Source: Oscillospiraceae bacterium
GTDB taxonomy: Bacteria > Bacillota > Clostridia > Oscillospirales > Oscillospiraceae
Assembly: GCA_017416445.1 (NCBI GenBank)
Contig: JAFQCJ010000020.1
Span: 1-35,508, forward strand
Length of the DNA stretch: 35,508 nucleotides
Direction: 5' to 3'
Shown here: positions 17,794-27,800 of the stretch, one piece after another
Layout: each line of letters opens with the position of its first letter
Position numbering within the stretch: the first letter of the stretch is position 1
The notes under the pieces: model-generated
Told to the model about the DNA's origin: nothing
The model's database searches: none
Seen by the model: the letters and a program-made list of their open reading frames with translations, nothing else
Program-made: the position numbers and the translations under genes

Positions 17794-18912
17794 ATGGCAT
17801 CCAAGGTTTATTTTACCGATTTTTCCTGCAGAAAAGAAAATATTCCCGAAAAATTCCGCCGTCTGCTGATCACCGCCGGCATCAAGGACATTGATTTTGC
17901 CAAAAAGTTTACCTGCATCAAGCTGCACATGGGCGAACCGGGCAACATGGCCTATCTCCGTCCCCAGTACGCCAAGGCACTGGCTGATCTCATCAAGGAG
18001 CTGGGCGGCAAGCCCTTCCTGTCCGACGCCAACACCCTGTATGTGGGCCGCCGCAAGGAGGCGCTGGAGCATCTGGACTCGGCCTATGAAAACGGCTTCT
18101 CCCCCTTCTCCACCGGCTGTCACGTGATCATCGCCGACGGCCTCAAGGGCACCGACGAGGCTCTGGTTCCCGTGGAGGGCGGCGAGTACGTCAAGGAGGC
18201 CAAGATCGGCCGCGCCTTTATGGATGCCGACGTGTTTATCTCCCTGAGCCACTTCAAGGGTCACTGCTCCACCGGCTTCGGCGGTTGCCTGAAGAACATC
18301 GGCATGGGCTGCGGCTCCCGCGCCGGCAAGATGGAGATGCACTCCGCCGGCAAGCCCACCGTCAAGACCGCCAAGTGCGTTGGCTGCCGCGTGTGCGCCA
18401 AGAACTGCGCCCACGGCGCCATCACCTTTGACGAGGGCAAGGCCAACATCAACCATGACGTGTGCGTAGGCTGCGGAAGATGCATCGCCGTCTGTCCCAT
18501 GGACGCTGTGGTGGCCAGCTGGGACGAGGCCCGCGCCGTGCTCAACTGCAAGATCGCCGAGTACACCAAGGCGGTGGTGGACGGCCGTCCCACCTTCCAC
18601 ATCAACATCGTTGCCGACGTGTCCCCCAACTGCGACTGCGAGGACTGCAACGATCTGCCCATCACCCCCGATGTGGGTATGTTCGCCTCCTTTGACCCCA
18701 TCGCTCTGGATCAGGCCTGCGTGGACGCTGTCAACGCACAGGAGGTCAACAAGGGCTCCATTCTGGACGAGATCGCCCGGGATGCAGGTCTGGAGGCTCC
18801 CCGCGGTGACCACTTCAAGATGATCCATCCCGACACCTGCTGGCAGGCCGGTCTGGAACACGGCGAAAAGCTGGGTCTGGGCACCCGCGAGTACGAGCTG
18901 GTGAAGATCTGA
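17794..18912 (+). CDS. DUF362 domain protein with two [4Fe-4S] ferredoxin clusters
   Basis: 372 residues; AAAGGAG lies 9 bases before ATG 17794. The N-terminal and C-terminal parts match the DUF362 pattern (KLHMGEPGN near the start, a LKNIGMGCGSRAGK segment, and FDPIALDQACVDA near the end). An 8-Fe ferredoxin insert carries CVGCRVCAKNCAH (about 194-206) and CVGCGRCIAVCP (about 224-235). No signal peptide, so cytoplasmic. Members are found in anaerobes and are assumed to take part in electron transfer or metal-centre chemistry; the substrate is unknown. Codon use is strongly biased (CTG, GGC, AAG), consistent with good expression. Single-gene unit with its own promoter and terminator, and no evident link to the surface proteins. 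Confidence 0.92.
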   Translation: MASKVYFTDFSCRKENIPEKFRRLLITAGIKDIDFAKKFTCIKLHMGEPGNMAYLRPQYAKALADLIKELGGKPFLSDANTLYVGRRKEALEHLDSAYENGFSPFSTGCHVIIADGLKGTDEALVPVEGGEYVKEAKIGRAFMDADVFISLSHFKGHCSTGFGGCLKNIGMGCGSRAGKMEMHSAGKPTVKTAKCVGCRVCAKNCAHGAITFDEGKANINHDVCVGCGRCIAVCPMDAVVASWDEARAVLNCKIAEYTKAVVDGRPTFHINIVADVSPNCDCEDCNDLPITPDVGMFASFDPIALDQACVDAVNAQEVNKGSILDEIARDAGLEAPRGDHFKMIHPDTCWQAGLEHGEKLGLGTREYELVKI

Positions 18913-18928
18913 TCGCTAACTGATGAAA

Positions 18929-18985
18929 AAATCCACCCTGACGCTCCAATGTTGTTGGAGTACAGGGTGGATTTCTTTTGTTTTT
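18929..18985. terminator. bidirectional terminator between the DUF362 and SGNH genes
   Basis: A 12-bp perfect stem (18929-18940 with 18963-18974) with an inner CTCCAA/TTGGAG hairpin. A T-rich tract (18976-18985) follows on plus, and an A run before 18931 gives a T tract on minus. It serves the convergent genes ending at 18912 and 19000. Confidence 0.9.
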
Positions 18986-18999
18986 GGCGTTTGGGGAGG

Positions 19000-21687
19000 T
19001 TACTGGGGCAAAAATGCCTTTTCCAGGCCCTGCGGCGCGGGATGTTCACAGGATTCCACGCAGAAAATCTTCAGATTCCCCATCAGACCGGCGGTGTTGT
19101 CCAGCTGCGCGGTCAGGGATCGGGTCTCTCCCGCGTCAAGGTTCTCCACCGCCAGCGGTACCATGCAGACAAACTGTTCCTGCGCCGTATAGGCCGCCAG
19201 CCAGAGGACAAAATCCCCCTCCATGGCAACCTTGGTCACCGACACCGTCACCTGACAGACACCAGCGGGAATGTCGTTCCGGGGCGCGCCTGCCTCGTCT
19301 GCCACGGCAATGCTGTTGATGCGGCAGCGGATGGCAGGATCGGGCAGGGTGTCAGGCACGCCGCAGCGGCTGCAATGACCGGTGATCGTGCCGTCCCCGT
19401 TGGTGCGGTAGTCCGTGAAATCGTGCCCCAGCGCATCCACCTCGTCTCCCACATAGCTGTCCCCGCAGACGGTGCAGGTGTAGGTGGTGTAGCCCTGTTC
19501 CGTACAGGTGGGCGGGGTGACGGCGGCTTCATAGGTGTGGTTAACAGCCTCGGTGTAATCACTTTCATAGCTGTAGTGACACGCCGAACAGCGGTAGAGT
19601 GTATATCCACCCGCCGTACAGGAAGGGGGCGTAACCGTGCTCTCATAGCGGTGTCCGCAGTCCGCAACGGTGCGCGCTTCATAGGTGTACCCCTCGCGCA
19701 GGAATTCCACAAAGGCTTCTGCCATCATAGCGTGACCTTTCGTTCCGGGATGGATACCGTCACCCCCGAAATCATCCACGTTGTTGTCTTCCTCGCTATG
19801 ATAGTACATTCCGCTGTACAGATTGAGATCCAAAACAGGGATTTCGTAGTGGGAACAGACCTCCATAATGGCAGTACAGTATTGCCGCAGGGTATACCCA
19901 AAGACATTGACCTTGTCCTGATTCCAATCTTTTGCGGTGGTAACCGACTTGTTGTAACTGGTAATAACAGGCGTTGCAAAGACAAACTGAATGTGTTCAC
20001 AGCCCTCGGTTTTCTGCAATTCCCGGATCCGTTCACACCACATCTTTGCCGCGCCGTAGATTGTCGTGGTATCATCGGTGCCGAACTCACCCAAATCGTA
20101 ATAAGTCAGCGACTCGTCATATTTGAGTTTCCCCTGATATGTTCCGTTGACAACACCGTTATCCCAATCGTTGACCCCCAGGAAAATGGTTACCACATCC
20201 ACCTTCCGCTGTTTCAACAGTTCTGCAGTCATCAGCGCACCAAACTTGTTTGGCAGATGACCGCCGGGGCACAGCACAGCACCACTGGTTCCGCTGTTGA
20301 TAGTTGTCATCCCCAGTTCCTGTGCAACAAGGTCATGGTACCGTTCTCCGGAATCAACGCCTGTACCATTCGTCAGACTGTCGCCAATAGTCATGAGGAT
20401 TTTCCCCTGATAAAAATCCTCTGCTACCGGATCAGATATCATGATTTTGCCGGAATCACCGGAAATACGGGTGTCGCGGTACCGGTTCTCGCCGCAAACG
20501 GTGCAGGTGCTCCGGTCTTTTCCCTCGGCATCGCAGACGGGAGCGGTCAGTTCCACCCATTCCCCGTAGCTGTGTCCGACGGCATCCACCTCGTCTCCCG
20601 CATAGCTGTCCCCGCAGACGGTACAGGTGTAGGTGGTGTACCCCTGCTCCGTGCAGGTGGGTGGAGTGACAGCAGGAATGTAGCTGTGCGTATCGTTTGG
20701 CTCCGCCATACGGCTCTCCGCGGCAGAGCAGATGGAGCAGATGCGCTGCTGTTCTCCTGGGGTGCAGGAGGGCCAGGTGGTGGTGATCCAGCTTCCAAAG
20801 GTATGTTCATGGTCATTTCGCAGATGATTCTGCAACAGTACATTCGCCATCGCACTGGCCATCATTTCATGGCCCTTTACCCCGGGATGCACACCATCGC
20901 CGCCGAATACTGCGGTATTCTGATCCTCTGCATCCACATAGTACATGCCGCTCAGCAGATTCAAATCGATCACCGGCACCTCATAAAGTTCTGCCACCTC
21001 GATAATCGCGTTGCATATATCGCGCAGGGTATAACCGTGAACATTTTTCTTGGACTGATCCCAGTCACGGGCAGAGGTCACAGAATTGTTCCAGGAAGTG
21101 ATCACCGGTGTCGTGAAATAGAACTGGGCACTGCTCAGACTGTCGGTTTTCCGGAGTTCCGCAATCCGCTGGCACCACATTCTCGCCGCACCGTAAATGG
21201 TGGAAGTATCTGTAGTGTTGATGTCGCCCAGCTTATAGTAGTCCCCTGCCGCATTGCAGAAGTCATTGATGCCCATGGCAATGGTGACAACATCCGCCCC
21301 CTGCAGATGGTCCTCGGTGAGCCGCCTGATATTGCAGACCCGGCTTCCATCGGTGCAAAGCGTCGTGCCGCTGTCCCCGAGGCGAATGTAGTTCATGCCC
21401 AGCCGCTGAGCCAGCAGTGTGACATAGTCGGTTTCATCCTTGGTTACGCCATAGGCCGCGGTGATGCTGTCGCCAACACAGGCGATGGTCTTCCCCGCAA
21501 GGGGCTCCTGCTCCTCGGGCTCCGACTGCAAAATGATCTGCGAAACAGCCGGATCTCCGGTCATGATTTCGCTTTCTGCCCCTTCTTGCTGTGCAAACAC
21601 CGGAACTGCGGTCTGCGGCAGTGCGGAAACCAGCATCAACAGCGCCAGCAAAAGGCTGGTGATTCTTGTTTTTCCTGTATCTTTCAT
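19000..21687 (-). CDS. secreted protein with two SGNH/GDSL hydrolase domains and Cys-rich repeats
   Basis: 895 residues from ATG 21687 (GGGAGG 6 bases upstream; the TTG at 21693 is not needed). Signal peptide about 1-32. SGNH domain 1 (about 65-290): GDSIT with Ser74, LGDSGTT (103-109), MGIND with Asn141, and DGVHPG with Asp264/His267. Cys-rich linkers cover about 295-405. SGNH domain 2 (about 425-665): GDSLT with Ser437, SGTSG, LGVND with Asn506, and DGIHPG with Asp643/His646. Both catalytic sets are complete, so both halves may be active esterases, for example deacetylases of polysaccharide or mucin sugars; the substrate is a guess. The two domains are clearly paralogous (IYGAA.MWC.RI.EL, TPVITS.N.SVT.A.DW). 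A further Cys-rich segment (about 680-775) and a C-terminal beta domain (about 790-895) follow. Own promoter at 21735-21764. Confidence 0.92.
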   Translation of the reverse strand: MKDTGKTRITSLLLALLMLVSALPQTAVPVFAQQEGAESEIMTGDPAVSQIILQSEPEEQEPLAGKTIACVGDSITAAYGVTKDETDYVTLLAQRLGMNYIRLGDSGTTLCTDGSRVCNIRRLTEDHLQGADVVTIAMGINDFCNAAGDYYKLGDINTTDTSTIYGAARMWCQRIAELRKTDSLSSAQFYFTTPVITSWNNSVTSARDWDQSKKNVHGYTLRDICNAIIEVAELYEVPVIDLNLLSGMYYVDAEDQNTAVFGGDGVHPGVKGHEMMASAMANVLLQNHLRNDHEHTFGSWITTTWPSCTPGEQQRICSICSAAESRMAEPNDTHSYIPAVTPPTCTEQGYTTYTCTVCGDSYAGDEVDAVGHSYGEWVELTAPVCDAEGKDRSTCTVCGENRYRDTRISGDSGKIMISDPVAEDFYQGKILMTIGDSLTNGTGVDSGERYHDLVAQELGMTTINSGTSGAVLCPGGHLPNKFGALMTAELLKQRKVDVVTIFLGVNDWDNGVVNGTYQGKLKYDESLTYYDLGEFGTDDTTTIYGAAKMWCERIRELQKTEGCEHIQFVFATPVITSYNKSVTTAKDWNQDKVNVFGYTLRQYCTAIMEVCSHYEIPVLDLNLYSGMYYHSEEDNNVDDFGGDGIHPGTKGHAMMAEAFVEFLREGYTYEARTVADCGHRYESTVTPPSCTAGGYTLYRCSACHYSYESDYTEAVNHTYEAAVTPPTCTEQGYTTYTCTVCGDSYVGDEVDALGHDFTDYRTNGDGTITGHCSRCGVPDTLPDPAIRCRINSIAVADEAGAPRNDIPAGVCQVTVSVTKVAMEGDFVLWLAAYTAQEQFVCMVPLAVENLDAGETRSLTAQLDNTAGLMGNLKIFCVESCEHPAPQGLEKAFLPQ

Positions 21688-21734
21688 AAACAACCTCCCA
21701 GAATGCGGGATTTGGATGGATTTCGTAATATTTT

Positions 21735-21764
21735 ATTTTATCATAGAGAGTCGTACGCTGTCAA
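21735..21764 (-). promoter_or_regulatory. promoter of the double-SGNH gene
   Basis: Perfect TTGACA (21764-21759), 18-base spacer and TAAAAT (21740-21735) on the minus strand. The leader to ATG 21687 is about 40 bases, short compared with the leaders of the 6575-9967 and 21837-30785 genes. Confidence 0.75.
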
Positions 21765-21770
21765 AAGCGG

Positions 21771-21804
21771 AAAAAAGCCTCCGGCATCCAAGGATGCCGG
21801 AGGC
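21771..21804 (-). terminator. terminator of the 2982-residue protein gene
   Basis: A 13-bp perfect GC-rich stem with a 2-base centre (21777-21804) is followed on the minus strand by six T (21776-21771). It lies 32 bases past the stop at 21837 and just upstream of the next promoter. Confidence 0.92.
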
Positions 21805-21836
21805 TTGCGCTTGTTATGCTGTTATTCAGCGGGATC

Positions 21837-24800
21837 TTACAGCGGTGCGTATGCGCTGTCAAGGAAGAACACCTTTACCTCGTCGCACACCCGCACGGCG
21901 TCATCGAAGGAGATATCTCCCTCGATGTAGTCCACCACCTGAACGGCCTTCATCTGACCGCCGTTGTAACCGGCGATGATGACGCACTTCAGGTCATCGG
22001 GGATATAATCCATGGTGATGCTGTTGCGGTTCACCGTAAAGGCGTCGACCTCCTCGGTGTAGCCGCATCCGGCGGTACAGGCCAGCAGTACCTTGCAGCC
22101 GTCGCTGTTCCACAGGTACTCCACAGGAATATAGTGCTCATGGGTGCAGGACTCGTTCTCCTCCAGCGCCAGCGAGGTCACCGCATACATACTGAAGTAT
22201 CTGGCATGGATGACCACATAACCGTCGTGGACTTCGATGTACTCACCGTTGCCGTTGGGGGTCTCGCACAGCTCGTGGATCTCATCCTCGTGGTGACGAT
22301 AGACCTTGAAGCCCTTGCGGCCGTGGGTCTCCACCGGCACGCGGATCTCCAGCAGGCCGTTGGTATCGGCAAGTGCTTCCGCAGGCTGTTCACCTTCCTG
22401 CCGCTCAATTTTGATGTCCAGGAACACATAGTCACGGTCGTCTTCTTCATCCTGACCGTCCTGCTTCTTGGCCTGCTCCTTGATGGCCTTCTGTGCCTCT
22501 TTCTGGGCCTTTTTATCCTCTTCCGGCGCATCTTCTTCGGTGATATCCTCGGTCTTGCCCACCGTCATGGTGACGGTGACACTGGTATCCTCCGCATGAT
22601 GCTGATCGGCGATCACATCCAGACCGCCCACCACGATATCGTTGCCCTCCTCATCGGGCACCACCAGTTCGGCGCGCACATTGTGCTCGGGCATCTCGAT
22701 GGGCTTGATCTTTCCGTCGGCGCGGATCTCCACCATGGTGGTGGTGACTCTGCCGTCCTTGTCCTCGGCGATCAGGTTATAGATGCCGGCGGGCAGTTCG
22801 TCGATCTCATAATAGCCCTCTTCGTCGGTTTCCAGTTCCCGAATGATCAGATTACCCTGTTTCAGTGCCATCTTGATCCGGTGACCGGGTCTGCCGCCGC
22901 CGTGGAGGTGGATATGACCGTAAACGTGGTGCTTATCCTTGTGCCACTGGGCTTCCAGAACCAGGTTTTCCTCCACGGTATCGGTGTCGAAGTCCCAGAT
23001 CTGGTCGTCACCATTGCGCACCCAGCCGCCGAAGCGGTGGTTCTTACGCACAGGCTCTTCGGGCTCTTCCAGCAGACCACCGGGGGCGACCTTCTGCGCC
23101 CCGGGCACAGGCACGCCGCCGTTGGTATCAAAGGTGACGATATACTGCAGAACCGTCTGGCAGGAATCGCAAGCACCGTCTGCATCTGCATCGTCATGGG
23201 GAATCACGGGGATCACAGTCTGTGCAACGGTGATTTCACCGCAGACGGTACACTTTTTGCCGTCGGTCATACCAGTGGCGGTACAAGTCGCGGGAGTGCC
23301 GGCAACGGTCTCCTCCTTGTGACCCTGCATGGGGATAGTTTCCTGTTTCACGGTGATCTCACCGCAAACGGTACATTTCTTGCCATCCGTCAGGCCGTCC
23401 ACCGTACAGGTTGCGGGCGTGCCTGCAACAGTCTCCTCGGTATGGGGCAGTTTGTCCAGCACGGTCTGGGCTTCCAGAACCTCGCCGCAGACACTGCACT
23501 TCTTACCGTCGCTCATACCGGTGGCGGTACAGGTTGCCGCGTAGCCGGCAATGGTTTCCTCGGTGTGGGGCAATTTGTCCAGCACGGTCTGGGCTTCCAG
23601 AACCTCACCGCAGACAGAGCACTGCTTACCGTCGCTCAGGCCGGTGGTGGTGCAGGTTGCCGCGTAGCCGTCAATGGTTTCCTCGGTATGAGGCAGTTTG
23701 TCCAGCACGGTCTGGGCTTCCAGAACCTCGCCGCAGACAGAGCACTTCTTACCGTCACTCATACCGGTGGCGGTACAGCTGGCGGGCGTGCCTGCAACAG
23801 TCTCCTCCTTGTGACCCTGCGCGGGAATGGTTTCCTGTTTCACAGTAATTTCACCGCAGACAGTACATTTCTTACCATCCGTCAGGCCATCGGTGGTGCA
23901 GGTTGCCCCGTAGCCGTTAATGGTCTCCTCGGTGTGAGGCAGTTTATCCAGCACAGTCTGGGCTTCCAGAACCTCGCCGCAAACGCCGCACTTCTTGCCG
24001 TCGCTCATACCGGTGGCGGTACAGCTGGCAGGAGTGCCTGCAACAGTCTCCTCCCTGTGACCATGCGCGGGGATGGTTTCCTGTTTCACGGTGACTTCAC
24101 CGCAGACGGTACATTTCTTGCCCTCGGTCAAACCATCGGTGGTGCAGGTTGCCCCGTAGCCATCAATGGTCTCCTCGGTATGGGGCAGTTTGTCCAGCAC
24201 GCTCTGGCCTTCCAGAATCTCACCGCAGACGGTACATTTCTTGCCGTCGGTTAGACCGGTGGAAGTACAGCTGGCGGGAGTGCCTGCAACAGTCTCCTCC
24301 CTGTGGCCCTGTGCGGGGATGGTTTCCTGTGCCACGGTGATTTCGCCGCAGACGGTACATTTCTTACCCTCGGTCAGACCGGTGGAAGTACAGCTGGCGG
24401 GAGTACCGGCAACGATCTCCTCCTTGTGCCCCTGTGCGGGGATGGTTTCCTGTTTCACGGTGACTTCACCGCAAACGGTACATTTCTTGCCATCCGTCAG
24501 GCCGTCCACCGTACAGCTGGCGGGTGTGCCGGTGATGACTTCCTCGGTGTGGGGCAGTTTGTCCAGCACGGTCTGGGCTTCCAGAACTTCACCGCAGACA
24601 GAGCACTGCTTACCGTCGCTCATACCGGTGGCGGTACAGCTGGCGGGCATGCCTGCAATGACTTCCTCCCTGTGACCCTGCGCGGGGATGGTTTCCTGTT
24701 TCACGGTGACTTCACCGCAGACGGTACATTTCTTGCCCTCGGTCAAACCATCGGTGGTGCAGGTTGCCCCGTAGCCATCAATGGTCTCCTCGGTATGAGG

Positions 24801-27800
24801 CAGTTTGTCCAGCACAGTCTGGGCTTCCAGAACCTCGCCGCAGACAGAACACTTCTTGCCGTCGCTCATACCGGTGGCGGTACAAGTGGCCGCATAACCG
24901 GCAACAATCTCCACCTGATGGCCTCTGGCCTGGGCTTCCACCGCACCGCACACAGTGCAGGTGCGCTGTTCGGTACAGGCGGCGTCGCCCCAGGTGTGGT
25001 CGGCGCAGGTTTTGAAAATCACCGTTACGCTGTCGCCAAAGACCTCCTCACCCTGCGCCACCTGAGACACATAGGCGTTGATGGACACCGTCACCTGCTC
25101 CCGCTCATCATCAATGTCGAATGCATGAGCGCCGATATTGCGGATGCCACTGCCCACAGTGACCGTGGTCAGACCGCCGGAGGTCTGGAATGCCCATTCT
25201 CCGATGGAAGTAACGCCGTCGGGGATCTGAACGGTGCCCAGACCCATGCAGTACTGGAAGGCGTGGTCGCCGATGGTCTCCAGCGTGGAGGGCAGGGTCA
25301 GACCGCCGGTAAGCTGATAGTTGGAAGCAGACCAGAACGCGCCTGCGCCGATGGAGGTGACGCCCTCTTCCACCACGACCTTGTTGATCTGATCCAGATA
25401 ATCCAGCCAGGGCTGGCTCTCATACGGATAATCGTACATTTCGCCGGAGCCGGAGAAGGTCAGCGTGCCCTGCTCATCCAGACTCCATGTCATATTGTCG
25501 CCGCAGATGCCGGAAATGCCCAGTTCCACTTCGGGCAGGGTCACACTCAGCTTCTGCAGGACAGGATAGGGGTATGCCGCGTCGGGATCCATGCTCCACA
25601 CATCGGTGAAGTCAAATCCGGCATAGGTGCTCTGTTTCTTCATTTCGGCAGGCGTGCAGGCGGTGCCGCCCGCCGTACTGTTGTTACCCATACTGGGCAG
25701 CGCCTCACGGTTGTCGTAATAAGAATTGGTAATACAACTATTTGTTCGACCTTGGCCAACCAACGCACCCATATGTTGCATGTCACATTCCAAAACAGAC
25801 AGTTTTCCAAGATTGTATGTGCAGGTCAGCGTGCCGTTCAGTGAGCCCACTACACCACCAACAGTACAGGAAGTCTCATCTCTTCCTTCTTCAATGGCTG
25901 CAGTGACAGTTCCCACATTAAAGCAGTTTTCTACCTGTTCAATTGAGAACGCCGCAATGCCGCCCGCTTCGACTCCCCATGAACCAGTAGCCGTAACCGT
26001 ACCGGTATTGACAGCCTGCTGTACAATATCACAAGTGCCGCAAATACCACCAGCCCTGACACTGATATCACCCAGCGCCTCTACAGTACCGGTATTGACA
26101 CAGCGACTCACGGTATCTGCATGGGCTGTGATACCTCCTGCATGGGCATAAGTCGATGTGGAAGAGATATTTCCGCTGTTTTCACAATCTGTAATGGTGC
26201 CGGTGCTCATGCCAGCGATACCACCAGCACCATCGCCGTACATACCGCTACCTGCAACCTCGATGGTACCACTGTTACTGCAGTTTTCAACAGGCGTATT
26301 TGCAGCATAACCCACAATGCCGCCTACATGACTGTCGCCCTCCATATTGCACGTAACACACTTGATGTTGGTAGCACTGGTGCATCCGGTGATGGTGCTG
26401 CTTTGTGCCTCGGCGCAGATGCCGCTGAAATAGCCCGACATGGGAACCGTGGCTGTGATGCTGCCCGAAACGGTACAATCTTCCACCGTACCACACATCA
26501 CACCGGCCAGACCGCCCACAAAAGCTACCGCAGATTCAGAGTCGGTGACTGTTACGGTCAGATCTTCCAGCGTGATACTTTTCAGCGTGGCATTCATACA
26601 GTAGCCAAACATACCAACGCAAGCCAGATCGCTTTCGATGGTCAGGTTGCTGATCACATACTCATCACCGTCATAGCTGCCGCTAAACTGGCCATTGTTG
26701 CCTACCGACATACCGCCGATGGGCACCCACGCCACACCGGTCATGTCGATGTCCGCAATCTGGAGGTAGTGGGCGTGGAGATACTCCCGCACAGCGTCCA
26801 GCTGAGCCGGCGTTCCCACCAGATAGGGGTTGGCTTCGGTGCCTTCGCCGCCGGCAAAGATGTCCAGTGCAGGACTCCGCTGCAGGAAAATCACCTGCAT
26901 ACCGGCGGGGAACCGGGTTGCATCAAAGAGAAATGCGTCTCTGTGGTTGTTCACCGTCACCGTTTCCAGCAGGGTGCACTGGGTAAACCCGTCCATGTAT
27001 CCGCCATCCACACCGCTGGGCAGGGTCAGAGTTTTCAGCGCGGTACAGCAGGCAAAGGCATTGCTGCCCAGACCGGTGATGCCCTCTTCCACCACAACGC
27101 TGACAATGGCATCGGCATAGGCCGCCCAGGGCGCACTCTGGGCATCGGTGTAGTCCTTCATGCTGCCGCTGCCGGAGATGGTCAGAACGCCGTCGGCAGT
27201 GAGTGTCCATGTGACGCCGGTGCCGCAAGTGCCGTTAAAGGTATTGGTGCGCGTGGTCTTGCAAGTGCCGCACTGCTCCACGAACACATCGTCGGTAGCC
27301 TGCCAGCTGTGGCCCAAAGCGGGAATATTCTGCTGGGCCTGCAGGATAACATCGCAGACCGAGCACTTTTTACCGTCGGTGCGGCCCATATTGGTACAGG
27401 TAGCCGCCTTTCCGGGGATGATTTCCTCGGTGTGGTCGCCCAGAGGAAGCTCTTCCTGTGTCACGGTGATTTCGCCGCAGACGGTACACTTTTTGCCCTC
27501 GGTGAGGCCGGTGGTCTTGCAGGTGGCGGGAACAGCGGGTAGGTTCGTTTCCTTGTGGCCTTGGGCGACGATGACCGTCTGTTCCACCGTGGTTTCGCCG
27601 CAGACGGTGCACTTCTTGCCGTCAGACAGACCGTTCACGGTACAGGTGGCGGCGTAACCGGCCACCACCGTTTCGCTGTGGGGCAGCTTGTCCAGCACGG
27701 TCTGTGTCTGCAGAACCTCGCCGCAGACGGCGCACTTTTTGCCCTCGGACAGACCGGTGTTTTCGCAGGTGGCAGCCGTGCCGGGGATGATTTCCGCTTC

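Noticed and set aside
23205..24925. CRISPR array
   Set aside because: The regular repeats have a 123-bp coding period, no unique spacers and no cas genes.
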